A stretch of 7,160 nucleotides of DNA from an uncultured Prevotellaceae bacterium. Its GTDB lineage: Bacteria; Bacteroidota; Bacteroidia; Bacteroidales; Bacteroidaceae. The DNA lies in NCBI GenBank assembly GCA_946413885.1, contig CAMKMK010000120.1:1-7160 (forward strand). Reading direction: 5' to 3'. The position numbers were made by a program, and so were the translations under genes. Shown here piece by piece: positions 1 through 7,151 of this stretch; the first letter of the stretch is position 1, and each line of letters begins with the position of its first letter. A model generated the notes under the pieces. It searched no databases. It saw nothing but the letters and a program-made list of their open reading frames with translations, and was not told the origin of the DNA.

Positions 1-420
1 GCATTCTGGATGATGCCTGTCGAAGGTGGACGCTGGCCTGCTTGTGGCGAGATAGACATCATGGAAGAGATAGGCGGTGATCCCAATATGATTCATTCTA
101 CTATTCATACCCGCAAGTACAACAACACAGGAACGCCCATTGAGAATGGTCATCGTATTGTGGAGGGCTCAGAAGGGGATTTCCATGTGTATGGTATGGA
201 ATGGACAGCCGAACACATGCTCTTCTATGTGGATGGTGAGCAATTATTGGAATATAAGAATGAAGGAACGGTAGATGCTTGGCCTTTCGATAAACCCTTT
301 TACATTATCCTGAACTTGGCATGGGGTGGCGATTGGGGTGGCAGTCGTGGTGTGGATGATGAGGCATTGCCCATTACGATGGAGGTGGATTACGTTCGTG
401 TATATCAAAAGAAACAGTAA
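1..420 (+). CDS. GH16 beta-glucanase (laminarinase-type), 3' part only
   Basis: This is the C-terminal 139 residues of a glycoside hydrolase family 16 enzyme; the reading frame is open from the first base, so the start lies outside the window. The visible part has the GH16 active-site motif EIDIMEE at bases 49-69: the first Glu would be the nucleophile, the Asp the assisting residue and the Glu five residues after the nucleophile the acid/base. Further GH16 hallmarks are HSTIHT, GMEWTAEHMLFYVDG and the closing strand YVRVYQKK. Family knowledge: such enzymes hydrolyse internal beta-1,3 or mixed beta-1,3/1,4 glucans and in Bacteroidota are usually secreted or surface lipoproteins, but any signal peptide is out of view. 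The catalytic domain ends the protein, with no carbohydrate-binding module or sorting domain after it. Exact substrate (laminarin, lichenin, porphyran and so on) cannot be told from this fragment. radA follows after 8 bases. Confidence 0.9.
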   Translation, partial: AFWMMPVEGGRWPACGEIDIMEEIGGDPNMIHSTIHTRKYNNTGTPIENGHRIVEGSEGDFHVYGMEWTAEHMLFYVDGEQLLEYKNEGTVDAWPFDKPFYIILNLAWGGDWGGSRGVDDEALPITMEVDYVRVYQKKQ

Positions 421-423
421 GGA
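418..423 (+). promoter_or_regulatory. SD-like site of radA overlapping the upstream stop codon
   Basis: TAAGGA lies five bases before the radA ATG and includes the TAA stop of the GH16 gene. It is the only purine-rich site in the window at a conventional distance from a start codon. Bacteroidota rely little on Shine-Dalgarno pairing, so its importance is uncertain, but it supports the ATG at 429 and suggests that the two genes can be translated from one transcript. Confidence 0.4.
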
Positions 424-428
424 ACAAG

Positions 429-1841
429 ATGGCATTGAAGGACAAGACTGTTTATGTTTGCGACTATTGTGGTCAAGAGAGTGTAAAATGGGTAGGGAAG
501 TGTCCTTCTTGTGGTCGATGGAACACAATGAAGGAACTGACTATCCGTAGCGAGAAACCTGCTAATGGAGCAGTTCGAGCTGCCTTGAAAGCAGCTGGCG
601 TGGAGGATGATAACCGTTCACATCCTATACCCGTGAATGATATCCATGCCGACGAGACACCAAGAATGGACATGCATGATGTGGAGTTGAACCGTGTTTT
701 GGGAGGTGGCTTGGTTCATGGTAGCCTGGTCTTGCTGGGTGGCGAACCAGGAATTGGGAAAAGCACTTTGATTCTGCAGACTGTACTGAACCTGAAGGGG
801 AAAAAGATTCTTTATGTAAGTGGTGAGGAGAGTGCCCGTCAATTGAAGTTGAGAGCCGACAGATTAAGGAAATCGAAAAAAGACAATGCTGAGGCAGAAA
901 GTGATCTGCTGGTTCTTTGTGAGACCAATCTGGAACAAATCTTTCTGCAGATTGAGGAAACGCAGCCTGATTTGGTGGTGATAGATTCTATTCAAACTAT
1001 TCAGACTGATAGTGTGGAGTCCAGCCCTGGCAGTCTGACCCAGATCCGCGAGTGTGCTGCCAGCTTGTTGAAATATGCTAAAGGTGGGGGTGTATCGATT
1101 CTATTGATTGGACATATCAACAAAGAAGGTTCGTTGGCAGGTCCCAAAGTGTTGGAACACATTGTGGATACTGTCTTGCAATTTGAGGGCGATCAACATT
1201 ACATGTATCGTATTTTGAGAAGCATCAAGAACCGATTTGGAAGTACCAGTGAATTGGGTATCTATGAGATGCGTCATGATGGATTACGACAAGTGTCGAA
1301 TCCCAGCGAATTACTTTTGACGGATAATCGTGAAGGTCTGTCAGGTGTGGCTATAGCTGGTGCCATCGAGGGTGTGCGTCCCTTCCTGATAGAAACCCAG
1401 GCATTGGTTAGCACGGCAGCCTATGGAACAGCCCAAAGAAGTACAACTGGTTTTGATGGCCGAAGGTTGAACATGTTGTTGGCTGTGCTGGAGAAGAGGG
1501 TTGGATTTAAATTAGCTCAAAAGGATGTCTTCCTGAACATAGCAGGTGGATTACGTGTGACAGATCCGGCCATTGACTTGAGTGTTATAGCTGCTGTGCT
1601 GAGCAGTAATGTTGATACTCCCATTGACAGCGATGTCTGCTTGGCAGGAGAAGTGGGATTAAGTGGCGAGATACGCCCTGTGGCCAGAATAGAGCAACGA
1701 ATTGGAGAAGCTCAGAAACTGGGATTCCGACGGATTGTGCTGCCTGCCAGAAATCTTTATGGGATAGATCCCAGACAATACAGTATAGAATTGGTACCCG
1801 TGAAGAAAGTGGCTGATGCAGTACGTGAGTTATTTGGTTAG
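429..1841 (+). CDS. radA: DNA repair protein RadA (Sms)
   Basis: Complete 470-residue RadA, close to the usual 450-460. Domains in order: an N-terminal C4 zinc finger (Cys11, Cys14, Cys25, Cys28); a RecA-like ATPase with Walker A GEPGIGKST at 105-113 and a Walker B strand LVVIDS at 182-187; the RadA-specific KNRFG motif at 267-271; and a Lon-protease-like C-terminal domain from about 290, including DGRRLNMLLAVLEKR and GEVGLSGEIRPV. Family knowledge: RadA is a cytosolic ATPase/branch-migration factor that works with RecA in recombinational repair and processing of recombination intermediates; the Lon-like domain is not an active protease. The start is well placed, because the zinc finger begins ten residues in and an SD-like TAAGGA lies just upstream. 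It follows the GH16 gene by 8 bases, so co-transcription is possible although the functions are unrelated. Its last codons overlap the convergent oxidoreductase gene by 12 bases. Confidence 0.97.
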   Translation: MALKDKTVYVCDYCGQESVKWVGKCPSCGRWNTMKELTIRSEKPANGAVRAALKAAGVEDDNRSHPIPVNDIHADETPRMDMHDVELNRVLGGGLVHGSLVLLGGEPGIGKSTLILQTVLNLKGKKILYVSGEESARQLKLRADRLRKSKKDNAEAESDLLVLCETNLEQIFLQIEETQPDLVVIDSIQTIQTDSVESSPGSLTQIRECAASLLKYAKGGGVSILLIGHINKEGSLAGPKVLEHIVDTVLQFEGDQHYMYRILRSIKNRFGSTSELGIYEMRHDGLRQVSNPSELLLTDNREGLSGVAIAGAIEGVRPFLIETQALVSTAAYGTAQRSTTGFDGRRLNMLLAVLEKRVGFKLAQKDVFLNIAGGLRVTDPAIDLSVIAAVLSSNVDTPIDSDVCLAGEVGLSGEIRPVARIEQRIGEAQKLGFRRIVLPARNLYGIDPRQYSIELVPVKKVADAVRELFG

Positions 1842-3395
1842 GTAGTCCGCTGCCGCCTCGGCACAACGCTCGCCATCGATTCCTGCACTGACAATACCTC
1901 CTGCATAGCCTGCACCTTCGCCACAGGGAAAGAGCCCTTGGATAGTGATATGCTGAAGGGTTTCATTATTTCTTACAATGCGTACAGGGCTGCTGGTGCG
2001 AGATTCCACACCTATCACAGTGGCATCGGAAGTGAGGAAACCACGCTTCTGCTTTCCCCAAATACGGAAAGCCTGACGAAGGCGATCACTAACAAACTTA
2101 GGAAGCCAGAAATGGAGAGGACTGGCAATAAGCCCAGGTGCATAGGAAGAAGGATTGAGGTCAGCTGAAAGACGCCCATTGACAAAATCTGTCATGCGCT
2201 GGGCAGGAGCCGTCTGTTTTTGATTACCTTGGAGCCAACTTTGGCGCTCTAATTCTTCTTGAAAGTACATCATGCAAAGAGGATCATCGTGTGACGTGTC
2301 GGAAGGAAGATCTTCAGGATGGAGTTCGACCACCATACCTGAGTTGCTCCATTTCCCTCCACGATTACTGGGACTCATTCCATTGACCACAATCTGCTGA
2401 GGACCACTGGCGGCAGGCACAACGAAACCTCCTGGACACATGCAGAAACTGTAAACTCCACGTCCGTCCACTTGCTGTACCAGGCTGTATTCGGCAGCAG
2501 GAAGCCATTTTCCACGACCCTGACGATTGTGATACTGGATTTGATCAATCAGCAATGCAGGGTGTTCCAAACGAACGCCAACAGCCAATCCTTTAGCTTC
2601 AATATGAACATTATTCTGGGCCAACCATCGATAAACATCACGTGCAGAATGTCCAGTTGCCAATATAACAGCTTGGGCAGAGATGGTCGAATGATGTCCG
2701 TTTGATTCCACCTCAATACCTGTCACATGTTTTTTCTCAATAAGGATGGAGGTCATCTTCGACTGGAAATGAACCTCACCTCCGCATCGCAAGATAGTGT
2801 TGCGCATGTTCTCGATGACACGGGGGAGCTTATCTGTTCCAATGTGAGGATGCGCATCCACTAATATGTTGGGACTTGCTCCATGCTGAACAAATACATT
2901 TAGAATTTTCTCACAGTTGCCACGTTTCTTGCTGCGCGTATAAAGCTTGCCATCGCTGAAAGTGCCAGCACCACCTTCTCCAAAGGAATAATTGCTTTCA
3001 GGGTTCACAATTTGGTTAACACGGATGCAAGCAATGTCTTTTTTGCGCTCGTGTACATCCTTGCCTCGTTCCACCACGACAGGACGACACCCCAACTCAA
3101 TCAAACGAAGAGCTGCAAAAAGGCCACCAGGTCCTGCACCTACGATAATCACTTCAGGACAATCGCTGACGTCACGATATACGATAGGGGTGTACTCCAA
3201 TTCTTCTGGTTGCTCATCCACGTAGGCACGGAGGGTTAGATTGACGTAAATTGTTCTTTGTCGAGCATCGATGCTACGCTTGATTATGCGGATAGCATTG
3301 GCTTGCAAACTCTTCTCTCGAGCTAAATATGATATTATGGATTGCTCGTTGTAAGCCTCCTCAGGTAATACTCTAAGATTGAATTCGTGAGTCAT
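1830..3395 (-). CDS. FAD-dependent dehydrogenase, COG2509 type
   Basis: Complete 521-residue flavoprotein. An N-terminal accessory region of about 80 residues of unknown role precedes a Rossmann-type FAD-binding motif, VGAGPGGLFAA (85-95), and a following acidic strand end, VVVER (106-110). Later signatures are SFGEGGAGTFSDGKL (137-151), ATGHSARD (246-253), YSFCMCPGG (315-323, with Cys318 and Cys320) and the C-terminal FAD-contact segment GLFPCGEGAGYAGGIVSAG (487-505). This pattern fits the COG2509 group of uncharacterised FAD-dependent dehydrogenases, widespread in Bacteroidota and Firmicutes; I know of no established substrate. No signal peptide or membrane segment is visible, so it is probably cytosolic. 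It is divergent from thrA, from which it is separated by 110 bases, and convergent with radA. A -7 box about 20 bases upstream suggests a short 5' leader. The ATG is the first residue of a family-like N-terminus. The flavoprotein call is firm; the reaction is unknown. Confidence 0.9.
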   Translation of the reverse strand: MTHEFNLRVLPEEAYNEQSIISYLAREKSLQANAIRIIKRSIDARQRTIYVNLTLRAYVDEQPEELEYTPIVYRDVSDCPEVIIVGAGPGGLFAALRLIELGCRPVVVERGKDVHERKKDIACIRVNQIVNPESNYSFGEGGAGTFSDGKLYTRSKKRGNCEKILNVFVQHGASPNILVDAHPHIGTDKLPRVIENMRNTILRCGGEVHFQSKMTSILIEKKHVTGIEVESNGHHSTISAQAVILATGHSARDVYRWLAQNNVHIEAKGLAVGVRLEHPALLIDQIQYHNRQGRGKWLPAAEYSLVQQVDGRGVYSFCMCPGGFVVPAASGPQQIVVNGMSPSNRGGKWSNSGMVVELHPEDLPSDTSHDDPLCMMYFQEELERQSWLQGNQKQTAPAQRMTDFVNGRLSADLNPSSYAPGLIASPLHFWLPKFVSDRLRQAFRIWGKQKRGFLTSDATVIGVESRTSSPVRIVRNNETLQHITIQGLFPCGEGAGYAGGIVSAGIDGERCAEAAADYLTK

Positions 3396-3415
3396 GTTGT
3401 GAATGAAATACTCAG

Positions 3416-3423
3416 CAAAAGTA
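3416..3423 (-). promoter_or_regulatory. Bacteroidota-type -7 box for the FAD-dehydrogenase gene
   Basis: On the minus strand this reads TACTTTTG, an exact match to the TAnnTTTG consensus used by the primary sigma factor of Bacteroidota. It lies 20 bases upstream of the ATG, which implies a very short leader. I cannot find a TTTG -33 element at the usual 19-21 base spacing, so the call rests on the -7 box and its position. Confidence 0.5.
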
Positions 3424-3436
3424 CAAATAATTTTTC

Positions 3437-3473
3437 TTTTGGTCAGATAATTGGGATTTTATTGTTATTTTTG
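3437..3473 (+). promoter_or_regulatory. Probable promoter of the thr operon
   Basis: TATTTTTG at 3466-3473 matches TAnnTTTG exactly and is followed by CAC, a common sequel in Bacteroidota promoters. The best upstream partner is TTTTG at 3437-3441, but the gap to the -7 box is 24 bases, longer than the usual 19-21, so the -33 assignment is weak. Transcription would start near 3480 and leave about 26 untranslated bases, too few for an attenuator or riboswitch. The region partly interleaves with the opposing promoter. Confidence 0.55.
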
Positions 3474-3487
3474 CACAAATTTTATTG
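3456..3487 (+). repeat. 9-base direct repeat flanking the thr -7 box
   Basis: ATTTTATTG occurs at 3456-3464 and again at 3479-3487, 23 bases apart start to start, about two helical turns. The copies bracket the -7 box and the predicted transcription start, where a repressor could bind. The motif is AT-rich and lies in an AT-rich spacer, so chance is a real alternative. Confidence 0.3.
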
Positions 3488-3505
3488 AATAGGATAGTTT
3501 GAGGG

Positions 3506-5929
3506 ATGAAAGTACTCAAGTTTGGCGGTACATCTGTAGGTTCCGTAGATAGCATTCTGAACGTAAAAAAAATTGTAGAGGCTCAGTCCGAGTCCGTCAT
3601 TGTTGTGGTTAGCGCCTTAGGCGGCATAACAGACAAACTCATCAAGACGAGTTATATGGCGGTGGAAGGTGACCCGCTATACCAGAAATCTTTTGGGGAA
3701 ATAGCCGAGCGTCATGAGGAGATGCTCAATGCTGTCATTCCTGAAGGTAAGGAAAAGGATACCTTGATGACTGTTGTGAAAGGTCTTTTGGAGGAACTGC
3801 GCAGCATCTATCAGGGTGTGTATCTGATTCGCGACTTGAGTCCAAAGACCTTATCGGCCATCGTTTCATACGGAGAGCGTATCAGCAGTTACATCGTGAC
3901 TACTCTGATTCGCGGTGCTGAATGGTTTGATAGCCGTAAGTTTATCAAGACTGAGACAAAGTCTGGACGTATCAGGTTATCAACGGAGTTGACTTATAAA
4001 CTGGTCAGAGAAACATGGAAGACCATTCCTCAGATAAGTATCGTAGGTGGTTTCATTAGCACGGATGCCGTGAGTGGTGAGGTAACCAATTTGGGTAGAG
4101 GGGGTAGTGATTATACAGCCAGTATCATTGCAGCCGCTCTTGGAGCGACTTCGCTGGAGATATGGACCGATGTGGATGGTTTCATGACAGCTGATCCTCG
4201 CGTAATTAGTTCGGCTTATGTGATTCCAGAATTAAGTTACGTGGAGGCAATGGAGCTTTGCAATTTTGGTGCCAAGGTTGTTTATCCGCCCACGATATAC
4301 CCCGTATGTGTGAAGCACATCCCTATTCTGGTGAAGAACACTTTCAATCCAGATGCTCCAGGTTCTATCATTAAGGATGATGTCAAGGTCGATTCAAAAA
4401 GTATCAAGGGTATCTCCAGCATTAAAGGAACGACTCTGATAACAGTCTCTGGTCTATCCATGGTGGGCGTCATTGGTGTGAATCGTCGCATCTTCACGTG
4501 TTTGGCCGACAATGGAATCTCTGTCTTTATGGTTAGTCAAGCCTCCTCTGAGAACAACACCAGTATTGGCGTGCAGGATGTGGATGCAGAGGCAGCTTGT
4601 CGTGTTTTGAACGAGGAATTTGCCAAGGAGATAGAAGATGGTGCTATGTATCCTATGGCAGCTGAATCCGGTTTGGCTACGGTTGCTATCGTGGGTGAGA
4701 ACATGAAGCATACACCTGGTATTGCAGGTAAATTGTTCAATACGCTGGGGCGCAGTGGTATCAGTGTGATTGCATGTGCCCAAGGTGCCAGCGAGACCAA
4801 CATCTCTTTTGTGATCAATGCGAATTACCTTCGAAAGGCACTCAATGTAATCCACGACTCCTTTTTTCTGAGTGAGTATCAGGTACTCAACCTTTTCATT
4901 TGTGGAGTAGGTACGGTGGGTAGCAGCCTGATTGAGCAGATTCATCACCAGCAGGAGAAACTTAAACGAGAACTGCGTTTGAAACTCAACGTGGTGGGCA
5001 TTGCAAGCGGACACAATGCCATGTTTAAACGCGAAGGATTTGACTTGGAGAACTATCGTGAGCAACTGAAAGCTTCTGCGCCAAGCGATATACAGCGCCT
5101 CCATGATGAGGTGATAGGCATGAACATATTCAACAGCGTCTTTGTGGATTGTACTGCAAGTGCTGAAGTGGCAGGGCTATATAAGGACTTCTTGGATCGT
5201 AACATTAATGTGGTGGCAGCCAATAAGATTGCGGCCAGCAGTGATTATGCCAATTACAAGGAATTGAAGGAAATTGCTCAGAAACGAGGGGTGAAATTCC
5301 TTTTCGAGACCAACGTGGGTGCAGGTCTTCCCATTATCCGCACAATCAATGACTTGAGAAATAGTGGAGACAAAATACTGCGTATCGAGGCTGTGCTGAG
5401 TGGCACCCTCAATTTCATCTTCAATACCATTAGTCATGACATACCTTTCAGCAAGACAGTGGAAATGGCTAAGGCTGAGGGTTATAGCGAGCCAGATCCT
5501 CGTGTGGATTTGAGTGGTCGTGATGTAATCCGTAAGTTGGTGATTTTGGTTCGTGAGGCAGGTTACGAAATCAATCAGGAGGATGTGGAGGCTAATCCTC
5601 TGATACCTCAAGAGTTCTTCGACGGATCCATAGAGGACTTCTGGAAAAACTTGCCTTCATTGGATGCTGGATTCGAGGCTCGCCGTCAGATATTGGAGAA
5701 AGAAGAGAAGGCTTGGCGCTTTGTAGCGAAATTCGTGGATGGCAAAGCCAGTGTTTCCCTTGAGGAATTCAATCGCGATCATCCTTTCTATGTGTTGGAA
5801 GGTTCAAACAATATTGTCATGCTTACCACAGAGCGCTATAAAGAGTATCCCATGCTGATTCAGGGATATGGGGCTGGGGCAAGTGTAACTGCCGCTGGTG
5901 TGTTTGCTGATATCATGTCTCTTGCATAG
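3506..5929 (+). CDS. thrA: Bifunctional aspartokinase / homoserine dehydrogenase I
   Basis: Complete 807-residue fusion enzyme, close in length to E. coli ThrA (820). It catalyses ATP-dependent phosphorylation of aspartate and NAD(P)H-dependent reduction of aspartate semialdehyde to homoserine, in the cytosol. The kinase domain (about 1-300) has KFGGTS at 5-10, GRGGSDYTA at 198-206 and the WTDVDGFMTADPR segment at 220-232. Two ACT-type regulatory regions follow (about 314-445), so threonine feedback is likely by family analogy. The dehydrogenase domain (about 462-807) has the nucleotide-binding GVGTVG at 467-472, AANK with Lys574, and the signature AEGYSEPDPRVDLSGRD at 657-673 ending in Lys677; Glu662, Asp673 and Lys677 correspond to catalytic residues of known homoserine dehydrogenases. 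Both halves look intact. An in-frame TGA at 3500-3502 just before the ATG rules out a longer form. It leads an operon whose next gene starts 8 bases later. Confidence 0.97.
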   Translation: MKVLKFGGTSVGSVDSILNVKKIVEAQSESVIVVVSALGGITDKLIKTSYMAVEGDPLYQKSFGEIAERHEEMLNAVIPEGKEKDTLMTVVKGLLEELRSIYQGVYLIRDLSPKTLSAIVSYGERISSYIVTTLIRGAEWFDSRKFIKTETKSGRIRLSTELTYKLVRETWKTIPQISIVGGFISTDAVSGEVTNLGRGGSDYTASIIAAALGATSLEIWTDVDGFMTADPRVISSAYVIPELSYVEAMELCNFGAKVVYPPTIYPVCVKHIPILVKNTFNPDAPGSIIKDDVKVDSKSIKGISSIKGTTLITVSGLSMVGVIGVNRRIFTCLADNGISVFMVSQASSENNTSIGVQDVDAEAACRVLNEEFAKEIEDGAMYPMAAESGLATVAIVGENMKHTPGIAGKLFNTLGRSGISVIACAQGASETNISFVINANYLRKALNVIHDSFFLSEYQVLNLFICGVGTVGSSLIEQIHHQQEKLKRELRLKLNVVGIASGHNAMFKREGFDLENYREQLKASAPSDIQRLHDEVIGMNIFNSVFVDCTASAEVAGLYKDFLDRNINVVAANKIAASSDYANYKELKEIAQKRGVKFLFETNVGAGLPIIRTINDLRNSGDKILRIEAVLSGTLNFIFNTISHDIPFSKTVEMAKAEGYSEPDPRVDLSGRDVIRKLVILVREAGYEINQEDVEANPLIPQEFFDGSIEDFWKNLPSLDAGFEARRQILEKEEKAWRFVAKFVDGKASVSLEEFNRDHPFYVLEGSNNIVMLTTERYKEYPMLIQGYGAGASVTAAGVFADIMSLA

Positions 5930-5937
5930 AAATCAGT

Positions 5938-7149
5938 ATGAAGCATTTGATAATCTTAGGTGATGGAATGGCAGATTGGCATTCTGATGCTTTGGGAGGT
6001 AAAACTCTCTTGCAATATGCCGATACGCCTCATTTCGACAAGTTGGCTCGTATGGGTCGAAATGGTCTCCTGAAGACTGTGCCTGATGGCTTCCATCCTG
6101 GCAGTGAAGTTGCTAATAGTAGCATTCTGGGATATGACCAACATTTGACTTACGAAGGAAGAGGACCTTTGGAGGCTGCCAGTATAGGCGTTGAACTTGA
6201 AGAAGGTGATTTGGCTTTGCGATGCAACTTGATATGTGTGGAAGGGGATATATTGAAGAATCATTCTTGTGGCCGATTGGAAACAGAAGAGGGTGATGTC
6301 CTGATAAAGTATCTTCAGAAACATCTTGGTTCCCAACGTATACATTTTTATACAGGTGTGCAATATCGTCATCTGTTGGTTGTAAAAGGTGGTGACAAGC
6401 GATTAAGATGTACTCCCCCTCATGATATCCCAGAGAAACCATTCCGTCCCTATATGCTTCAGGCAGAATGCAGGGAGGCAGAGGAGACAACCGCTTTGCT
6501 TACAGATTTGGTATACAAAAGCCAGGAATTGCTTCTTGATCATCCTCTGAACAAACAGCGTGTGGCAGAAGGAAAGGATCCTGCCAACAGTATATGGCCA
6601 TGGGGTGGAGGATACCGTCCAAAGATGACGCCTCTGACAGTTACCTATCCCCAAATTAAAAAAGGAGCCGTGATAACGGCAGTGGATTTGATTCGCGGTA
6701 TCGGTCATTATGCTGGTTTGCAGTTTATCAATGTGGATGGAGCTACGGGACTCTACGATACCAATTATGAAGGTAAGGCCCAAGCTGCTCTGAATGCGCT
6801 TCGTACCAACGATTTCGTTTATCTGCATGTGGAAGCCAGCGATGAGGCAGGGCATGACGGAGATGTATCCCTGAAATTACAGACAATCACAGATTTGGAT
6901 CATCGTTTGGTGGGACCTATTCTGACGGAATTGGAAAAATGGGATGAACCTGTCGCTGTGGCCCTTCTTCCTGACCATCCTACACCTTGTGAGTTGAGGA
7001 CTCACACGAATGAGCCTGTTCCATTCTGCATCTATTACCCAGGCATAGAAGCCGATTCCGTGCAGTCTTTTGATGAGGATTCTGCCAAGGAAGGTTCGTG
7101 TGGACTTCTGGAAGGTGATCAGTTTATTAATGAATTCATGAAGATTTAG
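5938..7149 (+). CDS. iPGM/ApgM-like phosphotransferase, probable homoserine kinase
   Basis: Complete 403-residue member of the alkaline phosphatase superfamily, archaeal-type cofactor-independent phosphoglycerate mutase (ApgM) branch, often annotated apgM. Metal-site residues expected for the fold are visible: Asp9 in ILGDGMAD, the probable nucleophile Ser56 in GSEVAN, Asp302 and His306 in EASDEAGHDGD (299-309), Asp346 and His347 in LLPDHPTP, and His356 in THTNEPVP. Family knowledge: a subgroup found in threonine clusters, in bacteria that lack classical thrB, is named a proposed homoserine kinase (TIGR02535, from memory). Here the gene lies between thrA (8-base gap) and an apparent thrC (2-base gap), the usual place of thrB, so I infer that it makes O-phosphohomoserine from homoserine. 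A true 2,3-phosphoglycerate mutase role remains possible, since sequence alone does not settle the substrate. The ATG begins directly with the conserved first strand of the fold. It is a cytosolic protein with no signal peptide. Confidence 0.88.
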   Translation: MKHLIILGDGMADWHSDALGGKTLLQYADTPHFDKLARMGRNGLLKTVPDGFHPGSEVANSSILGYDQHLTYEGRGPLEAASIGVELEEGDLALRCNLICVEGDILKNHSCGRLETEEGDVLIKYLQKHLGSQRIHFYTGVQYRHLLVVKGGDKRLRCTPPHDIPEKPFRPYMLQAECREAEETTALLTDLVYKSQELLLDHPLNKQRVAEGKDPANSIWPWGGGYRPKMTPLTVTYPQIKKGAVITAVDLIRGIGHYAGLQFINVDGATGLYDTNYEGKAQAALNALRTNDFVYLHVEASDEAGHDGDVSLKLQTITDLDHRLVGPILTELEKWDEPVAVALLPDHPTPCELRTHTNEPVPFCIYYPGIEADSVQSFDEDSAKEGSCGLLEGDQFINEFMKI

Positions 7150-7151
7150 AT

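Noticed and set aside
1851..1863. Perfect short hairpin TGCCG-CCT-CGGCA ten bases after the radA stop, considered as a terminator
   Set aside because: The stem is only five base pairs, no U-tract follows on either strand, and the bases encode the Ala/Glu-rich C-terminus of the oxidoreductase, where such GC-rich symmetry arises easily.
3474..3505. Possible threonine leader peptide or riboswitch before thrA
   Set aside because: Only about 26 bases separate the predicted start site from the ATG. They contain no short ORF rich in Thr/Ile codons and no stem-loop with a U-tract.
4454..5104. 216-codon open frame on the minus strand inside thrA
   Set aside because: It lies wholly antisense to well-conserved ThrA sequence, its translation resembles no known protein and is rich in His, Thr and Cys as expected for a shadow frame, and it has no recognisable promoter.
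5177..5611. 144-codon minus-strand open frame in the homoserine dehydrogenase part of thrA
   Set aside because: It is a shadow of a conserved domain with catalytic motifs on the plus strand, and no family features are visible in its translation.
6403..6855. 150-codon and other minus-strand open frames within the mutase-like gene
   Set aside because: They overlap the conserved plus-strand gene completely and have no recognisable protein features.
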